A stretch of 45,813 bases of DNA from Spirochaetales bacterium (GCA_016928955.1 JAFGJV010000012.1:1-45813); one strand, 5' to 3'; positions 1 through 9,324 are shown, counted from the stretch's first letter. Notes: generated from the sequence alone by a model not told the origin. A program made the numbers and translations.

Positions 1-51
1 CTTGCCGGCCTTTGGATGAGCGCGCGTCCTGCGCGCCAAGCCACCGAACGG

Positions 52-1479
52 TCACTTGGCGTACCTGTCGGCAAAGGCTATCAAGGCATCACGGAAAGCG
101 TTCTCCGGTGGCTTGACTAGGCCGGCGCCGACCATGCCGATGCCGGGATCCTTGTGCGCTATGCCCGTGTTGATGGCCGGCAGGATGCCCGTGTCCACCA
201 CCTTGCGGACGTCTATGCCCGTGGGCGTGCCGCGGAAGTCCAGGGCCGGTATCTGGTAGGCGTCGTTCTCCGCGGCCGTGATCTCGTACATGCGCAGGGT
301 CACGTTCACGGCGTCCGCCGGGGAGCCGCCCACGAATTTGACGATGGCCGGCGCGGCCGCCATGGCAAAGCCGCCTATGCCTGAGGTTTCCGTTATCACG
401 GAGTCGCCTATGTCCCGCGCCGCGTGCTCGGGACCGTAGCCCGGCAGGTACAGGCCGTCCACCACGCCGGCGGGGCCGGTGAACCAGCGGCCGGGCAGGC
501 CGGACAGTCGGATGCCAAACTCGGTGCCATTGCGGGCCATGGTGGTGATGATGGAGCTTCCCTCTATGCCGGCCGCGGCGTCCACTGTGCACTTGGCGCT
601 GGGCATGGTCAGGTTGAGGAAGAAATGGTCGTTGGCGTTGAGGAAGGACAGGACCTTGGCCAGCTGGTCGCGGGGACGGTCCAGGGCCACGATGAAGGGA
701 GCCAGCTCGCGGATCACGATGGACGTGCCCGCCCGGTTGCGGTTGTGTCCCTCGTCTCCCATCTGGAGGACCTGGGCTATGATGGTCTTCATGTCCAGCT
801 GGCCTCTCGCGGCAAGGGCTTCCGACAGGACGGGCGCCAGCTCGTCGCGCATCCAGCGCAGCCGCTCTATGACCTCGGGTCCGTAGGCGCCGTAACGCAG
901 CACCTTGCCCAGGCCCTCGTTCAGGGTACAGTACGCCGTGTTCCCAAAGGCCTTGTTTTCCACTATCCACACGGGCATGTGCGCCGTCATGACGCCGGCC
1001 ATGGGGCCCACGGCGTCGTGGTGGTGGCAGGAATCAAAGCGGATCGTGCCGGACGACGCCAGGCGCTCGGCCTCCTCGGGCGTGCCAGCAAGGCCTTCGT
1101 ATATGAGTCCGCCCATGATGGCGCCGCGCATGGGGCCGCACATGTCTTTCCAGGCCACCGGAGGCCCGGAGTGCAGGATCAGGTCCGTTGCCATGCCCGG
1201 CACCGTGTCCAGGGCCAGGCCTATGCCGGTCACGGTGGGCTTGGCCGAAAGGATCCGACGCACGGCTTCCGCGTTGGCGGCTTCTATGTCGACGCGGGCT
1301 CCGGCGGCCAGCCTGTCCAGGGCGGCCATGGCCGCTGTATCCCCGCCGGCCGGCGGTTTCCAGTCCACGTGCACGACGGGAGCGCCGGCGGCGGCCAGGT
1401 TGTCGGCAAAGGATTGCAGGCCCAGGTTGAGGGCAGACAGGGGTTTGGAAAAGAGTTCGTTGATCGCGGTGTTGTTCAT
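52..1479 (-). CDS. allG: DUF1116 protein, AllG (YlbE)-like subunit of oxamic transcarbamylase
   Basis: A 475-residue protein of the DUF1116 family. In E. coli the neighbouring FdrA, YlbE and YlbF proteins have been reported to form the oxamic transcarbamylase AllFGH, which splits oxalurate with carbamoyl phosphate at the end of allantoin breakdown; that role is transferred here by family and gene order. The protein is soluble, with no signal peptide. I place the start at 1479 (MNNTAINELF) because this ATG overlaps the allF stop in an ATGA, the usual sign of translational coupling. The reading frame stays open upstream only as arginine- and glycine-rich read-through of allF antisense frames. 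It is the last gene of the xdh-permease-all operon. A GC-rich stem-loop-like sequence follows at about 20-41 but without a T-run. Family assignment is fairly sure; the enzymatic role is inferred. Confidence 0.85.
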   Translation of the reverse strand: MNNTAINELFSKPLSALNLGLQSFADNLAAAGAPVVHVDWKPPAGGDTAAMAALDRLAAGARVDIEAANAEAVRRILSAKPTVTGIGLALDTVPGMATDLILHSGPPVAWKDMCGPMRGAIMGGLIYEGLAGTPEEAERLASSGTIRFDSCHHHDAVGPMAGVMTAHMPVWIVENKAFGNTAYCTLNEGLGKVLRYGAYGPEVIERLRWMRDELAPVLSEALAARGQLDMKTIIAQVLQMGDEGHNRNRAGTSIVIRELAPFIVALDRPRDQLAKVLSFLNANDHFFLNLTMPSAKCTVDAAAGIEGSSIITTMARNGTEFGIRLSGLPGRWFTGPAGVVDGLYLPGYGPEHAARDIGDSVITETSGIGGFAMAAAPAIVKFVGGSPADAVNVTLRMYEITAAENDAYQIPALDFRGTPTGIDVRKVVDTGILPAINTGIAHKDPGIGMVGAGLVKPPENAFRDALIAFADRYAK

Positions 1480-3083
1480 GCCCGCCCTCCTTGGGCCAGC
1501 TTGGCAATGGCTATGGCCAGCCTGGCCGCCCTGACGTTGGACGGCATGACCACCACGCCTTCCGCTTCCAAAACAGCCACCTGGGCGGAGTAGCCCTGGG
1601 GATCGGCCGGGGTGCCCGTGACGGACGCGACCACTGGCAGGTAGCCGCCCCGCGATGTGGCCGCGGCCCGGGCGGCGCGTATGGCCGGGGCGCATGCGCC
1701 CGCCGGGTCAGGATGGGAACCGTAGCCGAGCACAAGGTCCAGGAGTATGACCGCGGTTTCGCCGTCGGCGCCTTCCTGGACTATGCGCTCCGCGCGGGCT
1801 GCCGGGTCTATCATGGGGTGGGGCTTGCCCGAGGTGAACGCGTCGTCGCCAAGATCGACTATGGCATGCCCTTCCGAACGGAACGGGTCGGCCATGAGCC
1901 AAGCGGGGTCTGTCTGGTTGTTGGAGCGCACGCCGCCAAGCTGGGCGTGGGCCAGGAAGAGGGCCTCGTCCGCCAGGGTGCCGCCTGTGTACAGGCCGCG
2001 CAGATAGCGCTGGGCGGGGGACAGGCGGCGGGCCTCGTCCGCGGCCAGTTCGTCTATGCGGGAAGGCCGCGGCTTGTTGTAGTGGTCGTTGCCCGAATCC
2101 TCGAGCATGAGGGCGCGTGCCTGCATGGGGCCGTCGGCCCCTCCTGCCAGGAGGGACGCCAGCAGGGCTGCTTCCTCCAGGTCCGACGCGTACGCTATGC
2201 GCTCCTCGTCCGCCGCCGGCGGCATGCCAAGGAAGAAGGCCACGGCGGGCTTGCCGGCGGACCTGAGGGCGTCTAGCACGGTTTTTGCCACGTCCGGGGC
2301 CGGCGGTTTGCTCACGAGCGCGATCACCGACGTGGCCGGATCCGCGGCCAGGGCCCGGATGGCCAAGAGGCTGGTACGGCCGCCCACGGCCGCGTTTTTG
2401 AGGTCGCGACCGCCCGTGCCTATGGCCTGGCTGACGCCGGAGCCAAAGCGGTCCAGCAGGCAGCTGACCTCCTGGAGCCCCGTGCCGGACGCGGCCACAA
2501 TGCCCACGTTCCCCCGGCGCACCGCGTTGGCAAAGCACAGGGGCTTGCCGTTGATGATGGCCGTGCCGCAGTCAGGCCCCATCATCAAGAGGCCCTTGGA
2601 CGACGCCAGGGTTTTCAGGGCAACCTCGTCGTCCAGTGACACGTTGTCCGAGAACAGCATGACATGCATGCCGGCGTCCAGGGCCTTGCGAGCCTCGCGG
2701 GCGGCGTAGGTTCCGGGCACGGATATGAGGACAAGGTTGGCGTCCGGAGCCAGGGCCAGGCCCGAGGCCAGGCTTGCGGCCGTCCTGTTCCCGGCGGCCG
2801 CCCCGGTTCCGGATTTGCGCTTGAGGGCGTCAAAGGCCGCCGTGGTCGCGTCGTCCAGAACCGCGTCGGTATCCGCGTCTATGGCCACCACCAGGTCGTT
2901 TGGCGACAGGCCGGCCAATTCTTCCTTGGGAAAGCCGAGCCCGGCCAGCAGATCCACGTTCATGGGCGTGGCCATGGCAACCACGGCCTCGGCCACGCCG
3001 GGCAGGGCCTTGATGCCGCGCGTGGCCAGCATCAGGAACACCGAGTCAAAATACGTGTCCTTGCGGACGGTCAGTCGTTTCAT
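1476..3083 (-). CDS. allF: FdrA-family protein, AllF-like subunit of oxamic transcarbamylase
   Basis: A 535-residue protein resembling FdrA, a family built from succinyl-CoA-synthetase-alpha-like Rossmann domains. It starts MKRLTVRKDTYFDSVFLM, typical of FdrA, and carries glycine-rich stretches such as MMGPDCGTAIINGKPL (near residue 170) and ASGTGLQEVSCLLDRFG (near 200), as in nucleotide- or CoA-binding family members. In E. coli FdrA (AllF) is part of the oxamic transcarbamylase complex with AllG and AllH, and the same three families lie together here. The stop overlaps the allG start by four bases. The start has an AGGTGG ribosome site, and a TATACT -10-like box lies just upstream, so the pair may also be transcribed from its own promoter. 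The precise reaction is inferred from the family. Confidence 0.87.
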   Translation of the reverse strand: MKRLTVRKDTYFDSVFLMLATRGIKALPGVAEAVVAMATPMNVDLLAGLGFPKEELAGLSPNDLVVAIDADTDAVLDDATTAAFDALKRKSGTGAAAGNRTAASLASGLALAPDANLVLISVPGTYAAREARKALDAGMHVMLFSDNVSLDDEVALKTLASSKGLLMMGPDCGTAIINGKPLCFANAVRRGNVGIVAASGTGLQEVSCLLDRFGSGVSQAIGTGGRDLKNAAVGGRTSLLAIRALAADPATSVIALVSKPPAPDVAKTVLDALRSAGKPAVAFFLGMPPAADEERIAYASDLEEAALLASLLAGGADGPMQARALMLEDSGNDHYNKPRPSRIDELAADEARRLSPAQRYLRGLYTGGTLADEALFLAHAQLGGVRSNNQTDPAWLMADPFRSEGHAIVDLGDDAFTSGKPHPMIDPAARAERIVQEGADGETAVILLDLVLGYGSHPDPAGACAPAIRAARAAATSRGGYLPVVASVTGTPADPQGYSAQVAVLEAEGVVVMPSNVRAARLAIAIAKLAQGGRA

Positions 3084-3102
3084 GTCACCACCTGGGCTGT
3101 CG

Positions 3103-3108
3103 AGTATA
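3103..3108 (-). promoter_or_regulatory. -10 box upstream of allF
   Basis: Minus-strand TATACT, 20 bases before the allF start, with an AGGTGG ribosome site between. No good -35 box is seen at 17-18 bases. It lies in the 116-base gap between allH and allF, the widest gap in the operon, so an internal promoter for allFG is plausible. Confidence 0.4.
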
Positions 3109-3199
3109 GCACTCCGGGCTTCCCGGAGGAAGCGTTCGGTTTTTTTACGGGCAGTTGGATACGGTGCCGCTTTCCAACAACCCGGCTGGGACGATCGTT

Positions 3200-4018
3200 T
3201 CAGGCGACCACGGCGGCGCGGATGCCTGCCGCAAGGCCCGACAGCGCGTCCCTGCCTGAACTTGCGCCGTGCCCGAGGGCGGCGCGCACGGCGGCTTCAA
3301 GGTCCGCGGCGCCGCCCGTGGCGAGCGCCAGCGCCAGGGCCACGATATACGCCGGCGGAATTCCCGCAAGGGCGCCAAGGAGGAGAGAGCGCCCGGCGGC
3401 GGTGGTCGTTCCCAGACGTTCCGCCACGCGCTCTCTCAGCTCCCCGGCTGCCTGTCCGGGAGTGCCGGCTTCCATGTCCGCCGCGGCCAGATAGCCGGCT
3501 AGCCAGTCGTCGCCGGCCGGTGTGGTACCCGGCCCAAAGCCCACCAGATTGGCCGGAAAGCCGTCGGCGGCTTCCAGGGCAGCAAAGCCGGACGCAAAAG
3601 GGCCGCCTCCGTGAATGCCGTAATCCTCGCCGTCAGGGTCGGCGGCGCGCATGGCTTCTTGGAGCATGGCCTCCATGGACGCGACGCTCCTGGGCGGTCT
3701 GCCTGCCCGCCTGATCAGCGGCCGCGGATCCCAAACAGATGCCTCCGAAAAATCCAGCGTCGCGCGGCCAGCGCAAAGCAGGCGCGAGCCGTCCCACCCT
3801 ACCATGGCGTTCTGGGAATCGAGCAGCGGCTCCAGCTCGTTCCTGAACCGCGCCCATTCGCCATGGCCCATGGCCCGGGCCTCCATGTCGGACTTGCGGG
3901 CCACCACGCTCACCAGGGCTCCGTCGGGATGGAGCAGGGACACGGCCTTGGAGCCTGCCCCGACCAGGCGGGCCGACCACGGTGCTGCCGGCACCAGGAT
4001 GCCTACCAACGCTGTCAT
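3200..4018 (-). CDS. allH: DUF2877 protein, AllH (YlbF)-like
   Basis: A 272-residue DUF2877 protein, the third component reported for oxamic transcarbamylase. The family hallmark GFGPGTTPAGDDWLAGYL is present near residue 170, followed by a conserved C-terminal HGASSGRDALSGLAAGI. No signal peptide or membrane span is obvious. I chose the ATG at 4018 (MTALVGILVP) because GGGGAGGGG sits just upstream; the frame is open for 18 more codons, but that segment reads as non-coding. It stands between the permease and allF in the same orientation. Together with allF and allG it completes the set expected for oxalurate/oxamate metabolism. Family call is strong, role is by homology. Confidence 0.85.
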   Translation of the reverse strand: MTALVGILVPAAPWSARLVGAGSKAVSLLHPDGALVSVVARKSDMEARAMGHGEWARFRNELEPLLDSQNAMVGWDGSRLLCAGRATLDFSEASVWDPRPLIRRAGRPPRSVASMEAMLQEAMRAADPDGEDYGIHGGGPFASGFAALEAADGFPANLVGFGPGTTPAGDDWLAGYLAAADMEAGTPGQAAGELRERVAERLGTTTAAGRSLLLGALAGIPPAYIVALALALATGGAADLEAAVRAALGHGASSGRDALSGLAAGIRAAVVA

Positions 4019-4087
4019 AGCCGCCCCTCCCCGACGACAAGGGGCCGCCATGGGCGACCCCTTGATGCACAACCGGTCGCTGTTCCG

Positions 4088-5350
4088 TCAGCCCTCTGAC
4101 TTGGTGATGTCCTTGGGCCTGAGTATCAGGTTGAGCACGATGCCGACGATGGCCGCCAGGCCCAGGCCGGACAGGTTGATGTTGCCGAACTTGAAGGCCG
4201 CCCCGCCAAGGCCGAGCACCAGCATGGCTGCGGTGATGATCAGCAGTTTTGGATTGGACAGGTTGACCTTGGCGTCCACCATGTTCTTGACGCCTATGGA
4301 CGAAATCATGCCGAAAAGCAGGATCGATATGCCGCCTATGACCGGCCCCGGTATGGTGCCGATGAGCGCGGTGAATTTGGGCACCAGGGACAGCACGATG
4401 GCAAAACAGGCGGCTATGCGCATGACCCAGGGATTGGTCACGCCGGTCAGCGCAACGGCGCCGGTGTTCTCGCTGTAGGTGGTGTTGGCGGGTCCGCCGA
4501 TGAGCGCCGCCAGGGACGTGGCTAGGCCGTCGCCTATCAGGGTGCGGTGGATGCCGGGGTCTTTGATAAAGTCGCGGCCCACCACGTTGCCGATGGCCAG
4601 CACGTCGCCAAAATGCTCCACCATGGTGACAATGGCTATGGGCACCATCACCGTGATGGCCTCAACCGAGAATTTTGGCAGGCTGAATTTTGGCAAGCCT
4701 ATCCAGGCCGCGTCGCCCACCGCCTTGAAGTCCACGATACCCAGAATGAGGGCCAGGATGTAGCCGGCTACCAGCGCGATGAGGACGGGCAGGTTGGACA
4801 TGAACTTCCAGCCGAATTTTGGGAAGGCGATTTTTACGAACACGCCCGCGGCGAAGGTGAACAGGGCCAGTCCCCAGCAGCCGTTTTCCCCTATGGCCTG
4901 GGCCACGGCGGGGGAGTTGGTGCCGTTGGCGCTCTGGATGGCCACCGGCGCCAGGATGAGGCCGATCAGGATGATCATGGGGCCCGTCACGTGGGGCGGC
5001 AGGATCTTGTGCAGGTTCTCGTAGGAGACGAATTTGAAGATGACGGCCACGATCACGTAGAGGATGCCGGCTACGACTATGCCTCCAAGCGCATACGGCA
5101 GGCCCTGGCTGGCTCCCACGGCCGCTATGCCGGGTATGAAGGCAAAGGAACTGCCCAGGAACACGGGCACCTTGAACGCCGTCACCAGGTGGAACAGCCA
5201 GGTCCCAAGTCCCGCGGCGAACAACGTAACTCCCACGTCCAGTCCCGTGAGAATGGGAACCAGCACCGTCGCTCCGAACATCACAAAGGTGTGCTGGAGA
5301 CCGAGCACCACGGTTTTGCCGGTGATCGGTTCGTTCAGGGATTCTGCCAT
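4088..5350 (-). CDS. NCS2-family nucleobase permease (uracil/xanthine type)
   Basis: A 420-residue polytopic membrane protein of the nucleobase:cation symporter-2 family, with about 12-14 hydrophobic segments. The N-terminal motif LQHTFVMFGATVLVPILTG and the substrate-region motifs PIAIVTMVEHFGDVLAIGN and GGPANTTYSENTGAVALTG are those of the UraA/PyrP branch, with the carboxylates (E in MVEHFG, E in YSENTG) that bind the base. By sequence alone I would predict uracil uptake. The position between xanthine dehydrogenase and the all genes argues that it imports a purine such as xanthine or urate. A perfect AGGAGG lies six bases before the ATG. The substrate is therefore uncertain although the family is clear. 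Confidence 0.9.
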   Translation of the reverse strand: MAESLNEPITGKTVVLGLQHTFVMFGATVLVPILTGLDVGVTLFAAGLGTWLFHLVTAFKVPVFLGSSFAFIPGIAAVGASQGLPYALGGIVVAGILYVIVAVIFKFVSYENLHKILPPHVTGPMIILIGLILAPVAIQSANGTNSPAVAQAIGENGCWGLALFTFAAGVFVKIAFPKFGWKFMSNLPVLIALVAGYILALILGIVDFKAVGDAAWIGLPKFSLPKFSVEAITVMVPIAIVTMVEHFGDVLAIGNVVGRDFIKDPGIHRTLIGDGLATSLAALIGGPANTTYSENTGAVALTGVTNPWVMRIAACFAIVLSLVPKFTALIGTIPGPVIGGISILLFGMISSIGVKNMVDAKVNLSNPKLLIITAAMLVLGLGGAAFKFGNINLSGLGLAAIVGIVLNLILRPKDITKSEG

Positions 5351-5433
5351 GTACGCCTCCTAGAACGTAGAGCGTGCGGTCTCCGCCAGGGGAGCCGCCA
5401 GAGCCAGGTTTTAAGCGTCCGGCGTCGGGCCGT

Positions 5434-7869
5434 TCATTCCTTTGGCCGGGCCTCCGGCGCCGAGCGGCATGAGCCGACCGGCGATTTGGTTATCCAGTTG
5501 TCTATGGGCTCACGGTTTTCCAGGGCGCGCCACACGTCCTCAAAGCGCATGGGCATGTGGGTGAGCTCGGCGCCCGTGGCTTTCTGTATGGCGTTGCCCA
5601 AGGCGGGCGCCACTGAAATCATGGAATGCTCGCCCACGCCGCGCGCGCCGTACGGGCCGTCTATCTGCGGGGTTTCCACCACGGCGCATTCAACTTCCAG
5701 CGGGAGGTCCTTGGCCGTGGGTATCTTGTTGTCCGTGAACGACGGGTTGAGCAGGCGCCCATCCTTGTCGTATATGTAGCCCTCGCAGGTGGCCGTGCCC
5801 AGGCCCTGCATCATGCCGCCTATGGCCTGACCGCGCACCATGTCCGGGTTGATGGCCCGGCCCACGTCGTACACGCTGGCCACCTTGAGCACGCGGTACT
5901 CGCCGGATTCCTCGTTCACTTCCACGATCATGCCGTGGGCGCCAAAGGTCCAATCCAGGGCCGGGGTGCCCTCGCCGGTTTCCTTGTTCAGGTTGGACAG
6001 GCCCTGGGCTATGTAGCGGCCCACGCCTATGAGCGGACCGCCTATGCCGTTGCCGTTGGGCAGGGCCAGTCCCACGGCCATGGAGCTGAAGCTCACGCCT
6101 TTGTCCGGATGGTGGCGCAGGAACACGCGCTCGCCGTCGTGCGCCAGGTCGCGCGGATTGGCGTGCAGGGCCTGCGCGGCCACGTCGTAGGCGTTCTTGA
6201 GAAGGTCCTCGGCGGCCAGGATGGCGGCGTTGCCTGAAAGGACCAGGCCCTTGGACGCCACGGTCTGCCAGTCGTAGGGATCGCGGTCCGTGTCGTTCTC
6301 GAAGGCCACGCGGATTTTCTTGGGAGGGAAACCCAGGCGCTCGGCCACGATCTGCCTGATGGACGTGTAGGTGCCCTGGCCGTAATCGGTCAGGGCCAGG
6401 TTGACCAGCACCGAGCCGTCCTCGTTCATCTTGAGGATCACGGCCGTGGCGGTGAAGGGCGGCATGGCCGGGGCTTTGTGCAGGGCGGCCACGCCCTTGC
6501 CTATCTTCCAGCCGGTTTGTTTCTGGCGTTCCTTCTCCTCGGGCGTCAGGTCTCCGTAATGGATGCGCCTGGCCGCGTCTTCTATGCACGCCACCACGTT
6601 GCCCGTGTTTTTCTGGATGGTCTCGCCGGTCAGGGTCTTGGAGCCCGGTCGGAGGGCGTTCTTGAGCCTGAACAGCAGGGGATCCATGCCTATGGCCTGG
6701 GCCACAAGTTCCATGTGGCGCTCAACGGCCCAGTGGAATTCCACGTGCCCAAAGCCGCGGTACGCCGTGCCGTAGGGCTTGTTGGTGTATATGGTGTATG
6801 CGTCCACCCAGGCGTTGGGGATTTCGTAGGGGCCGGAGGCGGAGTAGCCGGACGCGCGCGTCACGTTGACCGCGTAGTCCGCGTAGGCTCCCGAGTCCCA
6901 GTACATGGTCATCTGCTGGGCGACGATCTTGCCCTCGGCCGACACGCCGGTCTTGATGCGGTAGGTCAGCGCCGAGCGGCAGGGCAGGAGGCTGAATTCC
7001 TCCTCGCGCGTGGCCTGGAACTTGACCGGCCGCCCGCCCGCCTTGCGCGACAGGACGGCGCAGAGGGGCTCCACGCCTATGCCTGCCTTGCCGCCAAAGC
7101 CGCCCCCCACGTAGGGTATCTGCACGCGCACCTGGGCGTGGGCCAGGCCAAAGGCGTGGCAGAACAGGTTGCGCACGGTGAAGGGTGACTGGGCGCTGGT
7201 CCAGATGGACACCCGGTCGCCCTTGCCCCACTGCACGATGGCCACATGCGTCTCCATGGGCACGTGCTGGACCGAGGGGCAGTCGTATTCCCGTTCCACG
7301 ATGTAGGCCGCCTCGGCAAAGCCCTTGTCCACGTCGCCCTTGCGCAGCTTGGTGTGGTTGGCGATGTTGGTTCCGGGCATGGGCGTGAACGCGGCGGCCA
7401 CGTAGCCGTAGGATCCCAGGTCGGGGTGTACGAGGGGCGCGTCGGGTTTCAGGGCGTCCATGTGGTGGAGCACGGGCGGGAGGACCTCGTATTCCACCTC
7501 GATGGCGTCCGCGGCGGCGCGGGCTTCTTCCAGGCTGTCGGCGGCCACGGCGGCCACTGCCTCTCCGTAATGCCGCACCTCGCCCTTGGCCAGCACATAC
7601 TTGTCCACAATGTAGAGCCCTATGTGCACGTCCACCTCGTCGCCGGTGATGATGGCGCGGACGCCCGGCATGGCGGCGGCCTTGCCGGTGTCTATGCGGA
7701 CTATGCGCGCGCGCGCGTGGGGGCTCTTCTTTACCTGGGCGTGGAGCATGCCCGGTAGGCGCATGTCGCTGACGTAGGTGGCCTCGCCGGTCAGCTTTTC
7801 CATGGTGTCTGGGCGGTCGGAGGACCTGCCCACGTAGGCCAGCTCCTCAGGGCGCTTGTCGTCAAACAT
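5434..7869 (-). CDS. xdhA: Xanthine dehydrogenase, molybdenum-binding subunit
   Basis: An 811-residue catalytic subunit of the xanthine oxidase family, oxidising purines (hypoxanthine to xanthine to urate, or a related heterocycle) at a molybdopterin centre. Visible signatures are VGGGFGGK near residue 255 (cofactor binding), YGTAYRGFGHVEFHWAVER near 370 with the substrate-binding Arg, and GARGVGEHSM near 755, whose Glu is the catalytic base. The N-terminal a/b hammerhead domain (residues 20-130) is intact. Its first bases overlap the Fe-S subunit gene by 8, so the subunits are translationally coupled. The start has GGGAGGG ahead of it. The three-polypeptide layout is that of bacterial XdhABC. 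Aldehyde or nicotinate dehydrogenases share the fold; purine specificity rests on the neighbours. Confidence 0.93.
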   Translation of the reverse strand: MFDDKRPEELAYVGRSSDRPDTMEKLTGEATYVSDMRLPGMLHAQVKKSPHARARIVRIDTGKAAAMPGVRAIITGDEVDVHIGLYIVDKYVLAKGEVRHYGEAVAAVAADSLEEARAAADAIEVEYEVLPPVLHHMDALKPDAPLVHPDLGSYGYVAAAFTPMPGTNIANHTKLRKGDVDKGFAEAAYIVEREYDCPSVQHVPMETHVAIVQWGKGDRVSIWTSAQSPFTVRNLFCHAFGLAHAQVRVQIPYVGGGFGGKAGIGVEPLCAVLSRKAGGRPVKFQATREEEFSLLPCRSALTYRIKTGVSAEGKIVAQQMTMYWDSGAYADYAVNVTRASGYSASGPYEIPNAWVDAYTIYTNKPYGTAYRGFGHVEFHWAVERHMELVAQAIGMDPLLFRLKNALRPGSKTLTGETIQKNTGNVVACIEDAARRIHYGDLTPEEKERQKQTGWKIGKGVAALHKAPAMPPFTATAVILKMNEDGSVLVNLALTDYGQGTYTSIRQIVAERLGFPPKKIRVAFENDTDRDPYDWQTVASKGLVLSGNAAILAAEDLLKNAYDVAAQALHANPRDLAHDGERVFLRHHPDKGVSFSSMAVGLALPNGNGIGGPLIGVGRYIAQGLSNLNKETGEGTPALDWTFGAHGMIVEVNEESGEYRVLKVASVYDVGRAINPDMVRGQAIGGMMQGLGTATCEGYIYDKDGRLLNPSFTDNKIPTAKDLPLEVECAVVETPQIDGPYGARGVGEHSMISVAPALGNAIQKATGAELTHMPMRFEDVWRALENREPIDNWITKSPVGSCRSAPEARPKE

Positions 7870-8344
7870 GGTCCAGCCCTCCCTTGGCGCCCGTGCCGGT
7901 CAGTTCGGTCACCGCTTCCACAATCTGCGTGTAGCCGGTGCAGCGGCAGAAATTGCCCTCCACCGCCTCCTTGATGGCGTCCACGGACGGATGGGGATCT
8001 GAGGCCAGCAGTTCTTTCACAGACATGACCATGCCCGGCGTGCAGAAGCCGCACTGCACGGCGTGGTTGCGCTCGAACGACGCCTGTATGTCCGACAGGG
8101 TGGGCCCTTTGGCCTCGCCCTCTATGGTCTGGATGACGGCGCCGTCGGCCTCGGCAGCCAGGACCATGCACGAGTTGACAGCGCGCCCGTTCATGATGAC
8201 GGTGCAGGCCCCGCACTCGCCCATGCCGCAGCCTTCCTTGGTGCCGGTAAGGCCCAGGGTCTCGCGGATGAAACGGAGCAGGGTATGGTGCTCGGCGCAC
8301 TCGCGTTCATAGCGGTCGCCGTTGACGGTGAGCGTGATCTTCAT
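7862..8344 (-). CDS. xdhC: Xanthine dehydrogenase, 2Fe-2S subunit
   Basis: A 160-residue electron-transfer subunit with two [2Fe-2S] clusters. The plant-ferredoxin-type cluster is bound by EGCGMGECGACTV plus a later Cys (VNSCMVL). The second, all-helical domain binds with QCGFCTPGM and NFCRCTGY. All eight cysteines are present. It passes electrons from the molybdenum subunit to the FAD subunit. The gene starts immediately after the FAD-subunit stop and overlaps xdhA by 8 bases. The length is normal for the family. (E. coli naming is used: A = Mo, B = FAD, C = Fe-S.). Confidence 0.94.
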   Translation of the reverse strand: MKITLTVNGDRYERECAEHHTLLRFIRETLGLTGTKEGCGMGECGACTVIMNGRAVNSCMVLAAEADGAVIQTIEGEAKGPTLSDIQASFERNHAVQCGFCTPGMVMSVKELLASDPHPSVDAIKEAVEGNFCRCTGYTQIVEAVTELTGTGAKGGLDHV

Positions 8345-9157
8345 TTACTTGACCTCCGCGAGGAGACGCCGGACAAAGACGCCTATCATGTGCTGGCGGT
8401 ACTCCTTGGTGCCGCGCACGTCGCTGATGGGCGACACCGAGCCGAGCACCGTGGCGGCCGCCTGGTCCGGGCCGTCCTTGGCCGTGACCGTATCCACGAG
8501 CACGGGCGTGGGAGCCGCCGAACTGACGCCAAAGCGCAGGGAGCCGCCCAGGCGGACAAAGAGCACGCCTACAATGCCAAGGTCGTGCCCGGCTATGCGC
8601 TTGAGCTTGAGATAGGAGCCGCGGGCTCCGGCGGACGATGCGGGCACCACGATCCTGTCCAGCCACTCGCCCGGCTTGAGCGCCGTTTTTTTGACCCCGG
8701 TGAAAAATTCCCTGAACGGCAGCTCGCGCTGGCCGGTTCCGGAGCCGATTACGGCTACGGCGTCAAGGCAGAGAAGGGCCGGGGCCATGTCGGAGCAGGG
8801 CGACGCGTTGACCACGTTGCCCGCCACGGTGGCCCTGTTGCGGACCTGGTGGCTGGCCAGCTCATGCGCGCAGGCGCAGAGCACCGGGTAGCGTTCCCTG
8901 GCGTCCTTGGAGCGCAGGATGTCGTTCACCGTTACCGCCGGACCGAGCGACAGCCCGTCCGCGCCAAGGCGCAGGCTGGAGGCATCCGGCAGCTTTTTGA
9001 CGTCGATGACCACGGACGGCTTGAACACGCCGTTCCGGATGTTCGGGATGAGGTCCGTGCCGCCCGCCAGGATCTTGCCGTCGGACGCGTGGTCGGCGAG
9101 CATGGCAGCAAGTTCCTGGGCGCTCTGCGGCGCCAGGTATCTGAATGGATGGAGCAT
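8345..9157 (-). CDS. xdhB: Xanthine dehydrogenase, FAD-binding subunit
   Basis: A 270-residue FAD-binding subunit of the CoxM/XdhB family. LAGGTDLIPNIRNG near residue 31 and VRNRATVAGNVVNASPCSDM near 107 are the two flavin-contact motifs. It hands electrons from the Fe-S subunit to NAD or another acceptor. It is the first gene of the operon; the stop TAA abuts the xdhC start. The start is ATG with only a weak AAGGCGG ahead. About 90 bases of probable leader separate it from the best promoter candidate. Confidence 0.92.
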   Translation of the reverse strand: MLHPFRYLAPQSAQELAAMLADHASDGKILAGGTDLIPNIRNGVFKPSVVIDVKKLPDASSLRLGADGLSLGPAVTVNDILRSKDARERYPVLCACAHELASHQVRNRATVAGNVVNASPCSDMAPALLCLDAVAVIGSGTGQRELPFREFFTGVKKTALKPGEWLDRIVVPASSAGARGSYLKLKRIAGHDLGIVGVLFVRLGGSLRFGVSSAAPTPVLVDTVTAKDGPDQAAATVLGSVSPISDVRGTKEYRQHMIGVFVRRLLAEVK

Positions 9158-9255
9158 GGTGACCGCCTTGGGGCGCCTTTGGCGGGCGCCTGGAATGAGC
9201 CAGGACGGCCGTTCCCGTACGGAGGCGGCCGCCAGAGGCTTTGTCGGTCACTACA

Positions 9256-9284
9256 GTTAACGACGATACGGGAAATCAGTCAAG
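9256..9284 (-). promoter_or_regulatory. Candidate promoter of the xdh-all operon
   Basis: On the minus strand TTGACT and TTAACT are spaced by 17 bases. The implied leader of about 92 bases holds a CCGTACGG palindrome between two CGGCCG copies, and a GGCGCC inverted repeat just before the xdhB start, any of which could bind a regulator. No regulator gene is next to the operon. Confidence 0.4.
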
Positions 9285-9324
9285 GAAAACCTGCCCGCGG
9301 CCCGGCTCAACCAGGATGCTGGCC

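Noticed and set aside
89-970. Long open frames antisense or out of frame to allG, xdhA, glmS and other genes
   Set aside because: They are arginine/glycine/proline- or histidine-rich shadows expected in GC-rich DNA, without family motifs, and lie over well-recognised genes.
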